Assembly (NCBI GenBank): GCA_964592755.1
Contig: CAZQFS010000089.1
Location: 1 to 12,742, forward strand
Direction of reading: 5' to 3'
DNA: 12,742 nt
Origin: CAZQFS01 sp964592755
GTDB lineage: Bacteria > Hydrothermota > Tepidihabitantia > Tepidihabitantales > Tepidihabitantaceae
Below the pieces are notes generated by a model. That model was not told the DNA's origin and did no database searches. It saw nothing but the letters and a program-made list of their open reading frames with translations. Both the position numbers and the translations under genes were made by a program. Positions 6,354-12,742 of the stretch are shown one piece after another (position 1 is the first letter of the stretch; each line of letters starts with the position of its first letter).

Positions 6354-7958
6354 TCACCACTGGAATGTGAAGATGGCACGGGAGCGGACATCCTTGATGG
6401 CATTGTGCATCGTGCCGACGATGAACTTGCCCGGCAGGGCCAGTTTTCCAACGATGCCCAACTCCTCGACCACCTCGCGCACGAAGCGGACAAAGCCCTC
6501 GGCACTGCGGGGCAGGTCCGGGCTGCCATGCGGGTCAACGAGCACCGGGTGTACACCGTAGAGAAGCCGGAGCAGGCGGGCGGTTTCAAGTCGCGGGGTC
6601 ATGGCAAGGACCGGCATACTGGGCCGGAAGCGTGAGACCATGGCGGCGCTGATGCCGGTTGTGGCGTAGGAGACGATGATGGGCGCGTGCGCCGCTTCGG
6701 CCAGTTCGCAGATGGGGTGGCCGATGACGTGGATGTTGCGCGTGACCGGTCTGCGGGTGAACTCCCGATTGAACTTGGCCAGGTACAGGTCGCGGTTGAT
6801 GGGCATAGTGGCGGCGATGACCCGGGCCATGACTTTGACGCTTTCCAGCGGGAAGTCGCCGGCCGCGGTCTCGCCCGAGAGCATCAGGGCGTCGGCACCT
6901 TCCTCGACCGCGGTGGCAATGTCCTGGGGTTCGGAACGGTGGGGCCGGGGGCGCTGCATCATCGATTCGAGCAACTGAGTGGCGACGATGACCGGTTTGC
7001 CCGCGATGTTGGCTTTGTCTATGAGCCGGCGCTGAATCTCGGGGATGCGGTCGAAGTCTACGAGCACTCCCAAATCCCCACGCGCGACCATGATGCCGAA
7101 GACGTTTTCGTCGGCCAGAATCGCGTCAATGTCCGCGACCGCAGCCGGGGTCTCAATCTTCGCGATGATGGGCTTGCGGCCGAGCGGGCCGCGTTCGAGC
7201 AGGCGGGCAAGGGCGGATACGTCTGATGCGTCCTGGATGAACGACTGGGCGATGAGGTCAACGTCAAACCCGTGCGCCAGCGCGGCCCGGTCCTCGGCCA
7301 CGTCGAGCGGGCCGGCTTGAAGCCGACCACCGGCCGCGTCCGGCAGGTTGACGCTCTTGCCCGGCTTGATTCGACCCCGGTGTTCGGCCCGGCAGATGAC
7401 CTTGTCGGGCGAGCGTTTGCGCTCGACCGTGAGATAGACGTCGTTGTCGCCGATGACGACCGTGTTACCACGTTCGAGCTCGACGTAGACGTTCTTCGGG
7501 TAGGAGAGGAGCAGACGTGCCTTGACGCCTGACAGGGCCGGGCAGTCGGCGTCTTCGATGTCGGCGAGTTGAACCCGGTCGCCCTCAGCCAGGTCCAGCA
7601 CCGGCACGGGTTCATCGTTCGGGGTGCGGATTTCGCGCACGCGCAACTCCGGGCCTTTCAGGTCCATGATAACGGGGATAGGAATGCGAAGGCGGTCCTC
7701 GACTGAGCGAATCGCGGCGATGAGTCGGTCAACCTGGGCAAAGTCCTGCTCGCGGACATGGGAGAAGTTAATGCGGGCCGCAGCCATACCGTGCTCGACC
7801 AGCTCTTCGATTGAGGTGAGAGCCTCGGGCTCGGGGAACGAGCCGTCGGGCCGGCGACTCTCCAGCGAGACACGCGGACCCATCGTGCCGATGATGGCGA
7901 GTGTGCCGGGCTGCATCGGCCCGGCCTTGAGGACGTGGCGTACTGCCTTGCGTTTCAT
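6354..7958 (-). CDS. pyk: Pyruvate kinase
   Basis: Last step of glycolysis: phosphoenolpyruvate + ADP to pyruvate + ATP, in the cytoplasm. From the ATG at 7958 it has 534 residues, longer than the usual 470 or so; extra residues lie near the N-terminus (about 29-47, rich in Arg/Pro/Glu) and in the B domain. Landmarks: AIIGTMGP (21-28), ARINFSH (61-67), IMDLKGPELRV (97-107), LIAQSF (235-240), IIAKIE with the catalytic lysine (Lys267), MVARGDLGV with metal-binding Asp295, GKPVIVATQLLESM (320-333), and ALMLSGETAAGDFP (357-370). The C-terminal domain spans about 405-534. The frame is open to 8093, but those 45 extra codons have no family match and would span the promoter. The ATG at 7958 is preceded by a -10 box at 5 bases and no Shine-Dalgarno, suggesting a leaderless mRNA. 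Single gene, divergent from the 8130 gene. Confidence 0.95.
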   Translation of the reverse strand: MKRKAVRHVLKAGPMQPGTLAIIGTMGPRVSLESRRPDGSFPEPEALTSIEELVEHGMAAARINFSHVREQDFAQVDRLIAAIRSVEDRLRIPIPVIMDLKGPELRVREIRTPNDEPVPVLDLAEGDRVQLADIEDADCPALSGVKARLLLSYPKNVYVELERGNTVVIGDNDVYLTVERKRSPDKVICRAEHRGRIKPGKSVNLPDAAGGRLQAGPLDVAEDRAALAHGFDVDLIAQSFIQDASDVSALARLLERGPLGRKPIIAKIETPAAVADIDAILADENVFGIMVARGDLGVLVDFDRIPEIQRRLIDKANIAGKPVIVATQLLESMMQRPRPHRSEPQDIATAVEEGADALMLSGETAAGDFPLESVKVMARVIAATMPINRDLYLAKFNREFTRRPVTRNIHVIGHPICELAEAAHAPIIVSYATTGISAAMVSRFRPSMPVLAMTPRLETARLLRLLYGVHPVLVDPHGSPDLPRSAEGFVRFVREVVEELGIVGKLALPGKFIVGTMHNAIKDVRSRAIFTFQW

Positions 7959-7963
7959 GCCTG

Positions 7964-7991
7964 AGCATAGGCAACCGCGCCGGCATGTCAA
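7964..7991 (-). promoter_or_regulatory. Sigma70-like promoter of pyk
   Basis: On the minus strand, TTGACA (7991-7986), a 16-base spacer, TATGCT (7969-7964). Only five bases (CAGGC) separate the -10 from the ATG at 7958, so transcription should begin at or within a base or two of the A of the start codon. Confidence 0.7.
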
Positions 7992-8018
7992 GCAGTTGGG
8001 CCGGGGTCTCATCCGTTC

Positions 8019-8047
8019 TTGACTTCGGCTGCGGTTTGGGCTAAGGT
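8019..8047 (+). promoter_or_regulatory. Sigma70-like promoter of the 8130 gene
   Basis: TTGACT (8019-8024), a 17-base spacer, TAAGGT (8042-8047) preceded by GGC. The predicted start near 8054 gives a leader of about 76 bases, nearly the same as for the 247 gene. The leader contains an inverted repeat (CAGCGC 8067-8072 with GCGCTG 8084-8089). The -10 is weak (three of six, but T, A and the final T are present). Confidence 0.5.
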
Positions 8048-8117
8048 CAAACGTGGCAGTCCAGTGCAGCGCCTTTGCAGGTCGCGCTGGCAAAACGATT
8101 CGCGTAAGGCAATTCCA

Positions 8118-8126
8118 TAAGGAGGA
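8118..8126 (+). promoter_or_regulatory. Ribosome binding site fixing a GTG start
   Basis: TAAGGAGGA ends four bases before GTG at 8130-8132. It decides the unusual GTG start. The next residues (KRAVFAAFVFLALLA) are a signal peptide, as expected at a true N-terminus. Confidence 0.8.
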
Positions 8127-8129
8127 AGC

Positions 8130-10661
8130 GTGAAGAGAGCCGTGTTCGCTGCGTTCGTGTTCCTGGCCCTGCTGGCCACGACCGCGTCAGCCAGGGTCCA
8201 GGTTCGTCTGCACGTGCCGCCGCCAGGGCGGCTCGGAGTCGAGGACCTTTGGGCAGTGGAGCTCTACAGCCGCGAGGGCGTGAGCCAGACGGTCTGGCTC
8301 GAGGGCCACGTCAGTGAGGCCCGCCAGGGCGAGGTGTTCCGCGCCCGGTCCAATCGGTTCGAGCTTAACCTGGCGCCGGGTGAGCGGCGCACCATCAGAT
8401 ACCGTGACATCAGGGTTGAAGAGCCGTGGTACAAGCGCGGCTTTGAGGCGTTTTACCGGCGCACCGGGACCGTGCCCGAGGGTGACTACACCTACTGGGT
8501 TCTGCTCCAGCCTGACTTGGGCGGAGATACCGGCCGGGTGCGCGTGAACCCGAGCGGCCCGCCCCGACTGCAGAGCCCGCTCGACAAGGCGCGCATCACT
8601 GAACGCAACCCGAGGTTCGGCTGGCTGGCACCGATGCCACCCGTGCCCGGCGTCAGCTACGAGCTGAGGGTTGTGCTGGTCTTGCGCGGCCAGACTCCGG
8701 AGGAGGCGATGATGGTCAATCCGCCGGTCTTCGCGGCCGGAGACTTGCGGACCACGTCGCTTGTCTACCCGCGCTCGGCCCGACCGCTTGCCCCGGGTGC
8801 GCGCTATGCATGGCAGGTCAGGGCGCTTGACCGCGGGGCCGTGATTGGTTCAAGCGCCATCTGGAGCTTCTGGCTCGTGGCCGGTGGTGCCGGGCCAGGG
8901 CCGATTCCTTCGAATGAGATATACTTCTGCGACGGCGGAGAGACCAAGGGCGCAGTCTACAAGTACACCGGCATCGAGTCCAAAGTCTACCAGCGGCCGG
9001 CGAACCGCATCTACAGTTTCTGCTTCGCGCCCTGGGACCGGAACCGTCTCTACTTCGTTGATGCCAACCAGTTCAACATCTACGTCAAGCGGCTCTCACC
9101 TGGTGCACCAACTGAGTCAATCGTCTACACCCATACGACCTATGTACGCGACATCTACATCACCAGGGACGGTGCCATCTACTTCAGCGAGGCGACCGGC
9201 GCGGGCGGTGACGGCAAAATCTGGCGACTGAACACCGACGGCACCAAGACGTTGTACTTCAATGTGCAACTGTCTCGGGTGGGCGGGTTCTGGTCCGGCG
9301 ATTTCAGCTTTGACCCGTCCGGCGTGCTGTATCTGAGTACCGGCAACCGGGTTGGTTCGAGCATCTACCGTGTGGATGTGGCGGCCAACACGGTGACGCC
9401 GGTGTACACCATCGCGACCGAGGCGATTGCCGGGTTCACGTTCGGGCCGGACAGCCTGGTCTACTACGGCGACTGGGGCAAGCGAATCTACCGGCTTGAC
9501 CTGGAGAGCGGCATCCGGACAACGGTCTACAACCGGGCAACACGCAAGTGGCTTTCGGATGTCGGTTTCCGGCCGAGCGAGACCGGCGTGACCCCGCCGG
9601 GCGGGGTCGGCAACTGGGTGCTCGCGTACGGCGTGGGCGGAACCACACTCGAACGCATTGACACCTTTGGTCTGACCGACTACACCGAGGGCGGGTTGGT
9701 GATGAACGATGCGCCGTTCGGCAGCCATCTCGGATTCCGGTCCGGCTCATCGAGCGCGATACCGACGACCGACCTGTACTACTACCGCTGGGAGTACAAG
9801 CACGACGGTGAGGCAGGCTGGCACGATTTCGACGAGAACGTCGTGGTTCACTATGTCAAGGAAGTGCCGGGCGAGATGCCGTCGTTCCCGACCTACAAGC
9901 TCGGGCCGAATCCGGTCGGGGGCAAGAACCTTTATCAGTTCCGGCCCCATGACCCGCCCGCGATTCCAGGCGCGGTGACCTACTGGCCGACGGGCGGTTT
10001 CCTGGGCGACATCTACTCCGGGTTCCTGAACACCGTGTCGAAGAGTCTGTCTCCGGGCCGGTATCTGGTTCGGCTGAGTGTGTTTGACTCGCTGGGGAAC
10101 AAGACACTGCCGGGTGCGGGGACGTTCCGGTTTCTCATTCCGACCGCGCCTGAGGCCGGTGGTACGATTCCGACCCGGTTGGCCCTGCCCGCGGAAATCG
10201 TCGACGGCGGGGTGCGGTTCTATCTGCACGTCGACAACCGGCCGTGCAGCGCCTACATCGCGGCTCCAACCATCGGCGGTACGCCTGCGTCCGATACCTG
10301 CGGCTTCCTGCGCTACGACCCGGTAGACCCATCACCGGTTTCGATTGCCTTTCATGCGTCACACCCGGATTCGTTCGCCGTGTTCACGTTCCGTATCTAC
10401 CGCGGTATCTTCACTGTAGACAGCTCGCTGGTGGCATACCCCGAGGTCGGTGCGGCCACGGCCGGGGTCTACGCAAGCGACGGTCACGGCAACTTCGGTC
10501 ACGATTTCAAGCGCTCTACTCTGCTCGGGCCGTGCACTGAGGCGGCTTTGTCCGAGAACCTGTACGTCTACGCCAAGGCCACGACCGGCTGGAGCACGAG
10601 GATTTCAGGCTACGACCGGTCGTTCGTGCGAGCGTTCGCCCTGGCGGAGAAAAAGCCTTAG
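8130..10661 (+). CDS. Secreted multi-domain beta-propeller protein
   Basis: 843 residues from a GTG. Signal peptide 1-21. About 22-143 is a beta-rich domain with LAPGERRTIRY and VPEGDYTYWVLL. About 144-250 is a fibronectin-III-like domain (PRLQSPLDKARI, NPRFGWLAP, VVLVLRGQTPEEA, ARYAWQVRALD) of a type I recall from large surface proteins of Bacteroidota and similar phyla. A GAGPGP linker follows. About 262-482 is an NHL/SMP-30-like propeller with repeats such as GKIWRLNTDG, SSIYRVDVAANT and KRIYRLDLESG. Residues 483-680 (LYYYRWEYKHDGEAGWHDF, LGPNP, RPHDPP) and 681-843 (VDNRPCSAYI, SENLYVYAKATTGW, AFALAEKKP) match uncharacterised regions with no name known to me. No Por sorting domain is visible at the C-terminus, unlike its neighbours, so retention at the surface may depend on the outer-membrane barrel protein that follows 84 bases downstream. 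Confidence 0.9.
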   Translation: MKRAVFAAFVFLALLATTASARVQVRLHVPPPGRLGVEDLWAVELYSREGVSQTVWLEGHVSEARQGEVFRARSNRFELNLAPGERRTIRYRDIRVEEPWYKRGFEAFYRRTGTVPEGDYTYWVLLQPDLGGDTGRVRVNPSGPPRLQSPLDKARITERNPRFGWLAPMPPVPGVSYELRVVLVLRGQTPEEAMMVNPPVFAAGDLRTTSLVYPRSARPLAPGARYAWQVRALDRGAVIGSSAIWSFWLVAGGAGPGPIPSNEIYFCDGGETKGAVYKYTGIESKVYQRPANRIYSFCFAPWDRNRLYFVDANQFNIYVKRLSPGAPTESIVYTHTTYVRDIYITRDGAIYFSEATGAGGDGKIWRLNTDGTKTLYFNVQLSRVGGFWSGDFSFDPSGVLYLSTGNRVGSSIYRVDVAANTVTPVYTIATEAIAGFTFGPDSLVYYGDWGKRIYRLDLESGIRTTVYNRATRKWLSDVGFRPSETGVTPPGGVGNWVLAYGVGGTTLERIDTFGLTDYTEGGLVMNDAPFGSHLGFRSGSSSAIPTTDLYYYRWEYKHDGEAGWHDFDENVVVHYVKEVPGEMPSFPTYKLGPNPVGGKNLYQFRPHDPPAIPGAVTYWPTGGFLGDIYSGFLNTVSKSLSPGRYLVRLSVFDSLGNKTLPGAGTFRFLIPTAPEAGGTIPTRLALPAEIVDGGVRFYLHVDNRPCSAYIAAPTIGGTPASDTCGFLRYDPVDPSPVSIAFHASHPDSFAVFTFRIYRGIFTVDSSLVAYPEVGAATAGVYASDGHGNFGHDFKRSTLLGPCTEAALSENLYVYAKATTGWSTRISGYDRSFVRAFALAEKKP

Positions 10662-10690
10662 TTGCACACGACGCGACAAGTCTCTAACCG
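10662..10690 (+). promoter_or_regulatory. Weak possible promoter before the barrel gene
   Basis: TTGCAC (10662-10667), a 17-base spacer, TAACCG (10685-10690). The -10 lacks the final T and the GGC seen elsewhere, so this is a weak candidate. The barrel gene may instead be read from the 8042 promoter. Confidence 0.2.
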
Positions 10691-10691
10691 A

Positions 10692-10728
10692 GGGTTCGGT
10701 GCCCGCTTTCGCGGCGGGCATCGAACCC
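10692..10728 (+). terminator. Strong intergenic hairpin between propeller and barrel genes
   Basis: A 15-bp stem (10692-10706 with 10714-10728; one G-U pair) around a 7-base loop. It begins 30 bases after the TAG of the propeller gene and ends 6 bases before the AAGGAGG (10735-10741) of the barrel gene. There is no U-tract. It could end most transcripts, protect the upstream mRNA, or set the ratio of the two products. Confidence 0.5.
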
Positions 10729-10745
10729 GGTGAAAAGGAGGGGAG

Positions 10746-12458
10746 ATGAGGCGGTTGCTCCTGTTTGCGCTCGCGGCGGTCGTGGCTTATGCCGGGCCGG
10801 TTCAGTTCTCCGGCTCGGCTGGAGTCAGCTCAGACGTGAGTGCGATATCCGGGGTCCAGGGTGACACCCTGCGCCGGTCCCAGTCGGACGTGATGCTCAC
10901 GCTCAATCCGACCCTGACTTTGTTCGGATTCCCCTTGGGCCTGGACCTTCTCGTCTCGACCCAGGAGTCGAACCTGCGCCAGGCGCTGAACAAGTTCCGA
11001 ATGTACTTCACGCCGGACCAGCTTGCCCGGTCTTTGCTGCAACTGCCGGCGTTCATGCTCGCCATCAAGGGGATCGAACTGGGTACGTGCCAGCCGAACT
11101 ACTCGACACTGACCCTTTCGGGCGTGCCGGTGACCGGCGTGGCAGTGGAATTGAATCCGTGGTATATCTATCTGGCCGGAACCGGCGGAAGGGTTCAGCG
11201 CGGAGTTGAGGCGTCAGATTCAAGCCAGCCCGCGTTCAGCCGGATGCTCTACGCGGCCAAGCTGGGTGGCGGCAAGAAAGAGGGCACGCACTTCTACTTC
11301 ACCGTGCTCCACGCCCGGGACGACGCCAACTCAATCGCGCGGCCGGTCTGGTTGGATACAACCGTGGTCCCGCCGGATACGCACGAGAGCATAACTCCCA
11401 ACGAGAACTTCCTGCTCGGGGCAGAGTTCAATCTGAACCTTGCTGGCGACGCGTTCCGGGTTCTATCCGAGGTCTCGGCAGTCGAGTTCACCCGTGACCA
11501 CCGGCTGCCGACCCTGGACGTTCAGGGAGCAAGTCAGGTGCCGGGCTGGGCCAAGGGCGTGGCCGAGAAGCTCCATCCGACGCTGTCGAGCTCGTTCGAC
11601 CTGGCCTATACCGTGAAGCCGATGCTCAAGCTGTTCGACACCAACCTGGAGGGAGAGATCAGGATGGTCGGGCCCGGTTACCAGTCACTGGGCGCACCCA
11701 GCCTGCGCAAAGACAACCTGAGCTATGGCGTGACCGTGGAGCGGGCGTTCCTGGACCGCCGCGTTACCGGCTCGGTTTCGCTCACACGCGAGCACGACAA
11801 TCTGGTGGTCGCGCACGACTCAGCGGGCCAGCCGATTCGCTCCAAGCTGCTTACCACGTTCTACACGTCGTACAACTTCGCCTTGGGGTTGAACTTCGAC
11901 CGGGCTCCCAGCTTCCAGATCAACTATGCCCCGCACATGGAGACGAACGAGAGCCTCGAAGTGAGTACAAGCATCGTCAGCTTCAGCACCGGGTACAGCT
12001 TCCAGACCGGCGACCTGTTTCACTCTCCAGGCCTGTCGCTTTCTCTTCAGAACTGCCAGGTGCAGCCAGGTGAGAGCGACTACAGCGCATGGGACTTGGG
12101 CTTGACCCACGACCTGAGCTTCAGTTCACCCCTGACCATCGGTGCGGGAATGGGCTTCTCGCGGACCACCTATCAGGACACGACCCCGGCTGAAGGCACG
12201 TTCCACGTTGATGTCTCGCCGGGCTACACATTGTTCGAGCAATGGAATAACACCCTGACGCTTGGAGGCTCGTTCGAGCGGCAGGGGAAGCGGTATGATG
12301 CGCGCTACGGCACCGGCTTTCCGGTCTGGAAGGTCTGTGATGGCAACGCCAGCCTGGGCTATAGCATGTACCGCGGTACGGCTGACCCGAGGCAGAACAA
12401 CGGCCGTGACGAGTACAACGAGTTCCGCCTGACCGCGGGTTTGTCCCGAAGCTGGTAG
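10746..12458 (+). CDS. Outer-membrane beta-barrel protein
   Basis: 570 residues. Signal peptide 1-16 (RRLLLFALAAVVAYA). The rest is built of alternating polar/apolar strands and turns, for example SYGVTVERAFLDRRVTGSVSLT, TSIVSFSTGYSFQ and LTIGAGMGFSRTTY. It ends in LTAGLSRSW with a terminal aromatic residue, the usual recognition signal for the BAM complex. The region around 115-140 (NYSTLTLSGVPVTGVAVEL) resembles, from memory, uncharacterised barrel proteins of Bacteroidota and relatives; I cannot name the family. AAGGAGG at 10735-10741 fixes the ATG. It lies 84 bases after the secreted propeller gene, in the same direction, which suggests a joint role such as anchoring or exporting that protein. 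Substrate and pore function are unknown. Confidence 0.85.
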   Translation: MRRLLLFALAAVVAYAGPVQFSGSAGVSSDVSAISGVQGDTLRRSQSDVMLTLNPTLTLFGFPLGLDLLVSTQESNLRQALNKFRMYFTPDQLARSLLQLPAFMLAIKGIELGTCQPNYSTLTLSGVPVTGVAVELNPWYIYLAGTGGRVQRGVEASDSSQPAFSRMLYAAKLGGGKKEGTHFYFTVLHARDDANSIARPVWLDTTVVPPDTHESITPNENFLLGAEFNLNLAGDAFRVLSEVSAVEFTRDHRLPTLDVQGASQVPGWAKGVAEKLHPTLSSSFDLAYTVKPMLKLFDTNLEGEIRMVGPGYQSLGAPSLRKDNLSYGVTVERAFLDRRVTGSVSLTREHDNLVVAHDSAGQPIRSKLLTTFYTSYNFALGLNFDRAPSFQINYAPHMETNESLEVSTSIVSFSTGYSFQTGDLFHSPGLSLSLQNCQVQPGESDYSAWDLGLTHDLSFSSPLTIGAGMGFSRTTYQDTTPAEGTFHVDVSPGYTLFEQWNNTLTLGGSFERQGKRYDARYGTGFPVWKVCDGNASLGYSMYRGTADPRQNNGRDEYNEFRLTAGLSRSW

Positions 12459-12493
12459 GGCCTGAGAGACAGTCCGGCGCGGTCACAAGACTG

Positions 12494-12525
12494 GCGACAG
12501 GGGCGGCATGTGCCGCCCCTGTCGC
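12494..12525. terminator. Bidirectional hairpin between convergent genes
   Basis: The 15 bases at 12494-12508 are exactly complementary to 12511-12525. In practice this makes a 14-bp stem with an ATGT loop. It lies 35 bases after the barrel gene's TAG and 44 bases beyond the stop of the minus-strand gene at 12570, so it can serve both. It has no U-tract on the plus strand. Confidence 0.75.
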
Positions 12526-12569
12526 AGGTATGGCTGAAGCGGTTGACTCTTCCGCTCCGGTTTCTCTGA

Positions 12570-12742
12570 CTAGCGTTCAACAACCAGCTTGCGCGTGGTC
12601 GCGTAATCGCCGGATTCGAGTCGGACAAGATAGACGCCCGCGTTGAGGCAGCGCAGGTCCAGGGCAATGCGGCCCGAACGCGAAAGTGCCAGCCCACGCA
12701 CCAGCACCGCACGGCCGGTCGCGTCATACACGCGCACCACTG
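12570..12742 (-). CDS. C-terminal end of a secreted protein with a Por-like sorting domain (partial)
   Basis: The last 56 codons and a TAG stop (12572-12570) of a gene that enters from the right edge. The protein reads VVRVYDATGRAVLVRGL, then ALDLRCLNAGVYLVRLESG, then a final strand TTRKLVVER. The order of these pieces is that of a Por/FlgD Ig-like C-terminal sorting domain: a VYD-x-x-GR turn, a GVYLVRL strand, a basic last strand. The ending KLVVER is identical to that of the gene at the left edge. The N-terminal part is outside the window, so its function cannot be told. Confidence 0.9.
   Translation of the reverse strand, partial: VVRVYDATGRAVLVRGLALSRSGRIALDLRCLNAGVYLVRLESGDYATTRKLVVER

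Noticed and set aside
5810..6370. 186-codon plus-strand open frame from the end of the Kelch gene into the gap
   Set aside because: Starts inside the Kelch sorting domain, crosses its terminator, and has no Shine-Dalgarno or domain.
7959..8093. 45-codon upstream extension of pyk
   Set aside because: It has no resemblance to pyruvate kinase N-termini and spans the predicted promoter.

Overview
The window is GC-rich, bacterial and fully chromosomal in character. It has long secreted proteins made of beta-sandwich and beta-propeller domains, several Por/type IX secretion-like C-terminal sorting domains (two ending KLVVER), and an outer-membrane beta-barrel. Together these point to a Gram-negative-type didermic bacterium of the kind seen in uncultured lineages such as candidate phylum WOR-3 or relatives. 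That placement is inferred from gene style, not from a marker gene. No mobile element, CRISPR array, tRNA or rRNA was seen.

Layout, left to right: the last 17 codons of a sorting-domain protein and its terminator (1-98). A small secreted protein with a FlgD/Por-type C-terminal domain (247-879). A convergent minus-strand pair, alanine racemase (alr, start revised to 2390) followed with an 8-base overlap by a DUF1844 protein (938-1225). Divergent from alr is a very large secreted protein with galactose-binding-like, CARDB-like, CBM9-like, six-bladed Kelch and sorting domains (2491-5961), interrupted by one in-frame TGA at 3049-3051. A 390-base stretch without a convincing gene follows, apart from a terminator. 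Pyruvate kinase lies on the minus strand (start revised to 7958). Divergent from it is an 843-residue secreted beta-propeller protein (8130-10661), followed by a 570-residue outer-membrane barrel protein (10746-12458). The right edge holds the tail of another minus-strand sorting-domain protein.

Expression signals are unusually readable. Five sigma70-like promoters can be placed by eye. The two housekeeping genes (alr, pyk) have their -10 boxes only 10 and 5 bases before the ATG and no Shine-Dalgarno, so they look leaderless or nearly so. The secreted-protein genes have strong AAGGAGG sites. Transcription units are closed by strong GC-rich palindromes with little or no U-tract.

Functionally, most of the window is cell-surface equipment. 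Three or four proteins are probably exported across the outer membrane by a Por-like system, and one propeller protein is paired with an outer-membrane barrel. The two most interesting points are the in-frame TGA followed by a hairpin with a GGUC loop at about the bacterial SECIS distance (most likely still a nonsense mutation or sequence error), and the propeller-barrel gene pair, whose function is unknown to me.
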